Below, piece by piece: positions 41,963 through 42,412 of a stretch of DNA of 42,412 nucleotides; position 1 is the first letter of the stretch, and every line of letters begins with the position of its first letter. This DNA is from an uncultured Clostridium sp. (GTDB lineage: Bacteria; Bacillota; Clostridia; TANB77; CAG-508). The notes below the pieces were generated by a model, which saw only the letters and a program-made list of their open reading frames with translations, ran no database searches and was not told where the DNA came from. The stretch is taken from assembly GCA_900552655.1 (NCBI GenBank), contig USAE01000008.1, positions 1 to 42,412 on the forward strand, written 5' to 3'. A program made the position numbers and the translations under genes.

Positions 41963-42412
41963 ATGATAATAACGAATATAATCCTAATAATCTTACTATA
42001 TAATTTAGTACTCCTTGGAATTTCTTTTATTAGTAAACATGACTTTAATGGATTTTTTAGATATAAAGCTTATAATATAACTACTAATAGTATGGAACCA
42101 ACCATTAACATGGGCGATATTATTATTGTTAAAAAAGTAAAAGATGAAGAAAATTTAAAAAATGGTGATATTATATCTTTTAATAAAAATGGTGAAATTA
42201 TTACCCATAGAATTATAGATATAGTAGAAGCAAACGGTGAAAAACGCTATATTACCAAAGGTGATAACAATAATATACCAGATTTAGAAAAACTTTCTTT
42301 TTCACAAATTGAAGGTGTTAAGGTTATAAGTATTCCATATTTGGGTAAAATTATAGAATTTTTAGAAAATCAAATAATATTTTTAATTATAATTTTAACT
42401 ATATTAATCATT
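41963..42412 (+). CDS. Signal peptidase I, SipW-like (S26B), partial
   Basis: The frame opens at ATG 41963 and runs off the window after 150 residues. An N-terminal membrane helix (about 3-24) precedes the catalytic serine S43 in TTNSMEPTINMGDIIIV. The general base position holds H82 (EIITHRIID), as in the ER/archaeal-type SipW enzymes, instead of the lysine of bacterial type I peptidases. TKGDNNNIPD is the conserved box E, and a second hydrophobic helix starts near residue 130. SipW enzymes usually process a small set of secreted matrix or fibre proteins encoded nearby, so the genes beyond the window edge would show its client. Confidence 0.85.
   Translation, partial: MIITNIILIILLYNLVLLGISFISKHDFNGFFRYKAYNITTNSMEPTINMGDIIIVKKVKDEENLKNGDIISFNKNGEIITHRIIDIVEANGEKRYITKGDNNNIPDLEKLSFSQIEGVKVISIPYLGKIIEFLENQIIFLIIILTILII

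Overview
The window reads as chromosome of a low-GC, Gram-positive Clostridia-type Bacillota, probably gut-associated. The evidence is AT-rich, purine-loaded coding strands with strong AGGAGG ribosome sites, consensus sigma-A promoters, a YtvI-type sporulation membrane protein, SecA with a C-terminal zinc tail, an RsiV/SigV pair, a thioredoxin reductase that resembles the ferredoxin-dependent clostridial type, and a bile-salt-hydrolase-type enzyme. I saw no rRNA, tRNA, CRISPR array or intact transposase.

Layout. 1-1.9 kb: tail of a mobilizable element (MobC-like protein, MOBP-type relaxase, coiled-coil membrane protein). 1.9-7.3 kb: cysteine-rich CBS protein, YtvI-like protein, a YcgQ-C-terminal-like OB protein (minus strand), secA. 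7.3-12.6 kb: a sugar-handling island in which a GH3 glycosidase and a HAD phosphatase (plus) are flanked by a GT2 glycosyltransferase and a ROK protein (both minus) that look compositionally foreign. 12.7-17.5 kb: short pyrophosphatase, zinc-phospholipase-like protein, then an MBOAT acyltransferase (disrupted by a 43-base insertion), an SGNH esterase/transferase, an ECF sigma factor and an RsiV anti-sigma: a likely lysozyme-responsive cell-wall O-acetylation operon. 17.7-25 kb: uracil permease and upp, prfB with its programmed +1 frameshift plus an unexpected second frameshift near the C-terminus, aspartate kinase, PepC-type peptidase, thioredoxin reductase and thioredoxin. 25-27.1 kb: two unrecognised minus-strand genes. 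27.2-31.2 kb: mnmA, GNAT, class A PBP with a long Asn/Thr/Ser tail. 31.4-36.1 kb: lactonase-fold protein, GT4, a TIM barrel carrying a complete endonuclease-IV-type trinuclear metal site, SDR, GT2. 36.1-41.7 kb: tandem hairpins, a YneA-like LysM protein behind two LexA-like boxes, then a six-gene run (glucosaminidase, zinc-phospholipase-like, choloylglycine hydrolase, HipA-like kinase, conserved unknown, polysaccharide deacetylase). The window ends inside a SipW-type signal peptidase.

A second layer is a family of short palindromic repeats (five copies, three well conserved) built around AAACCGGGATT...AATCCCGGTTT with a GGGACGGTCC-like core. Every copy sits just 3' of a plus-strand gene. Cell-envelope maintenance recurs through the window: O-acetylation, deacetylation, glucosaminidase, PBP, LysM division inhibitor and glycosyltransferases. 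The points most worth checking are the SigV/RsiV-linked acetylation operon with its broken MBOAT, the double frameshift in prfB, and the trinuclear TIM barrel inside a glycosyltransferase cluster.
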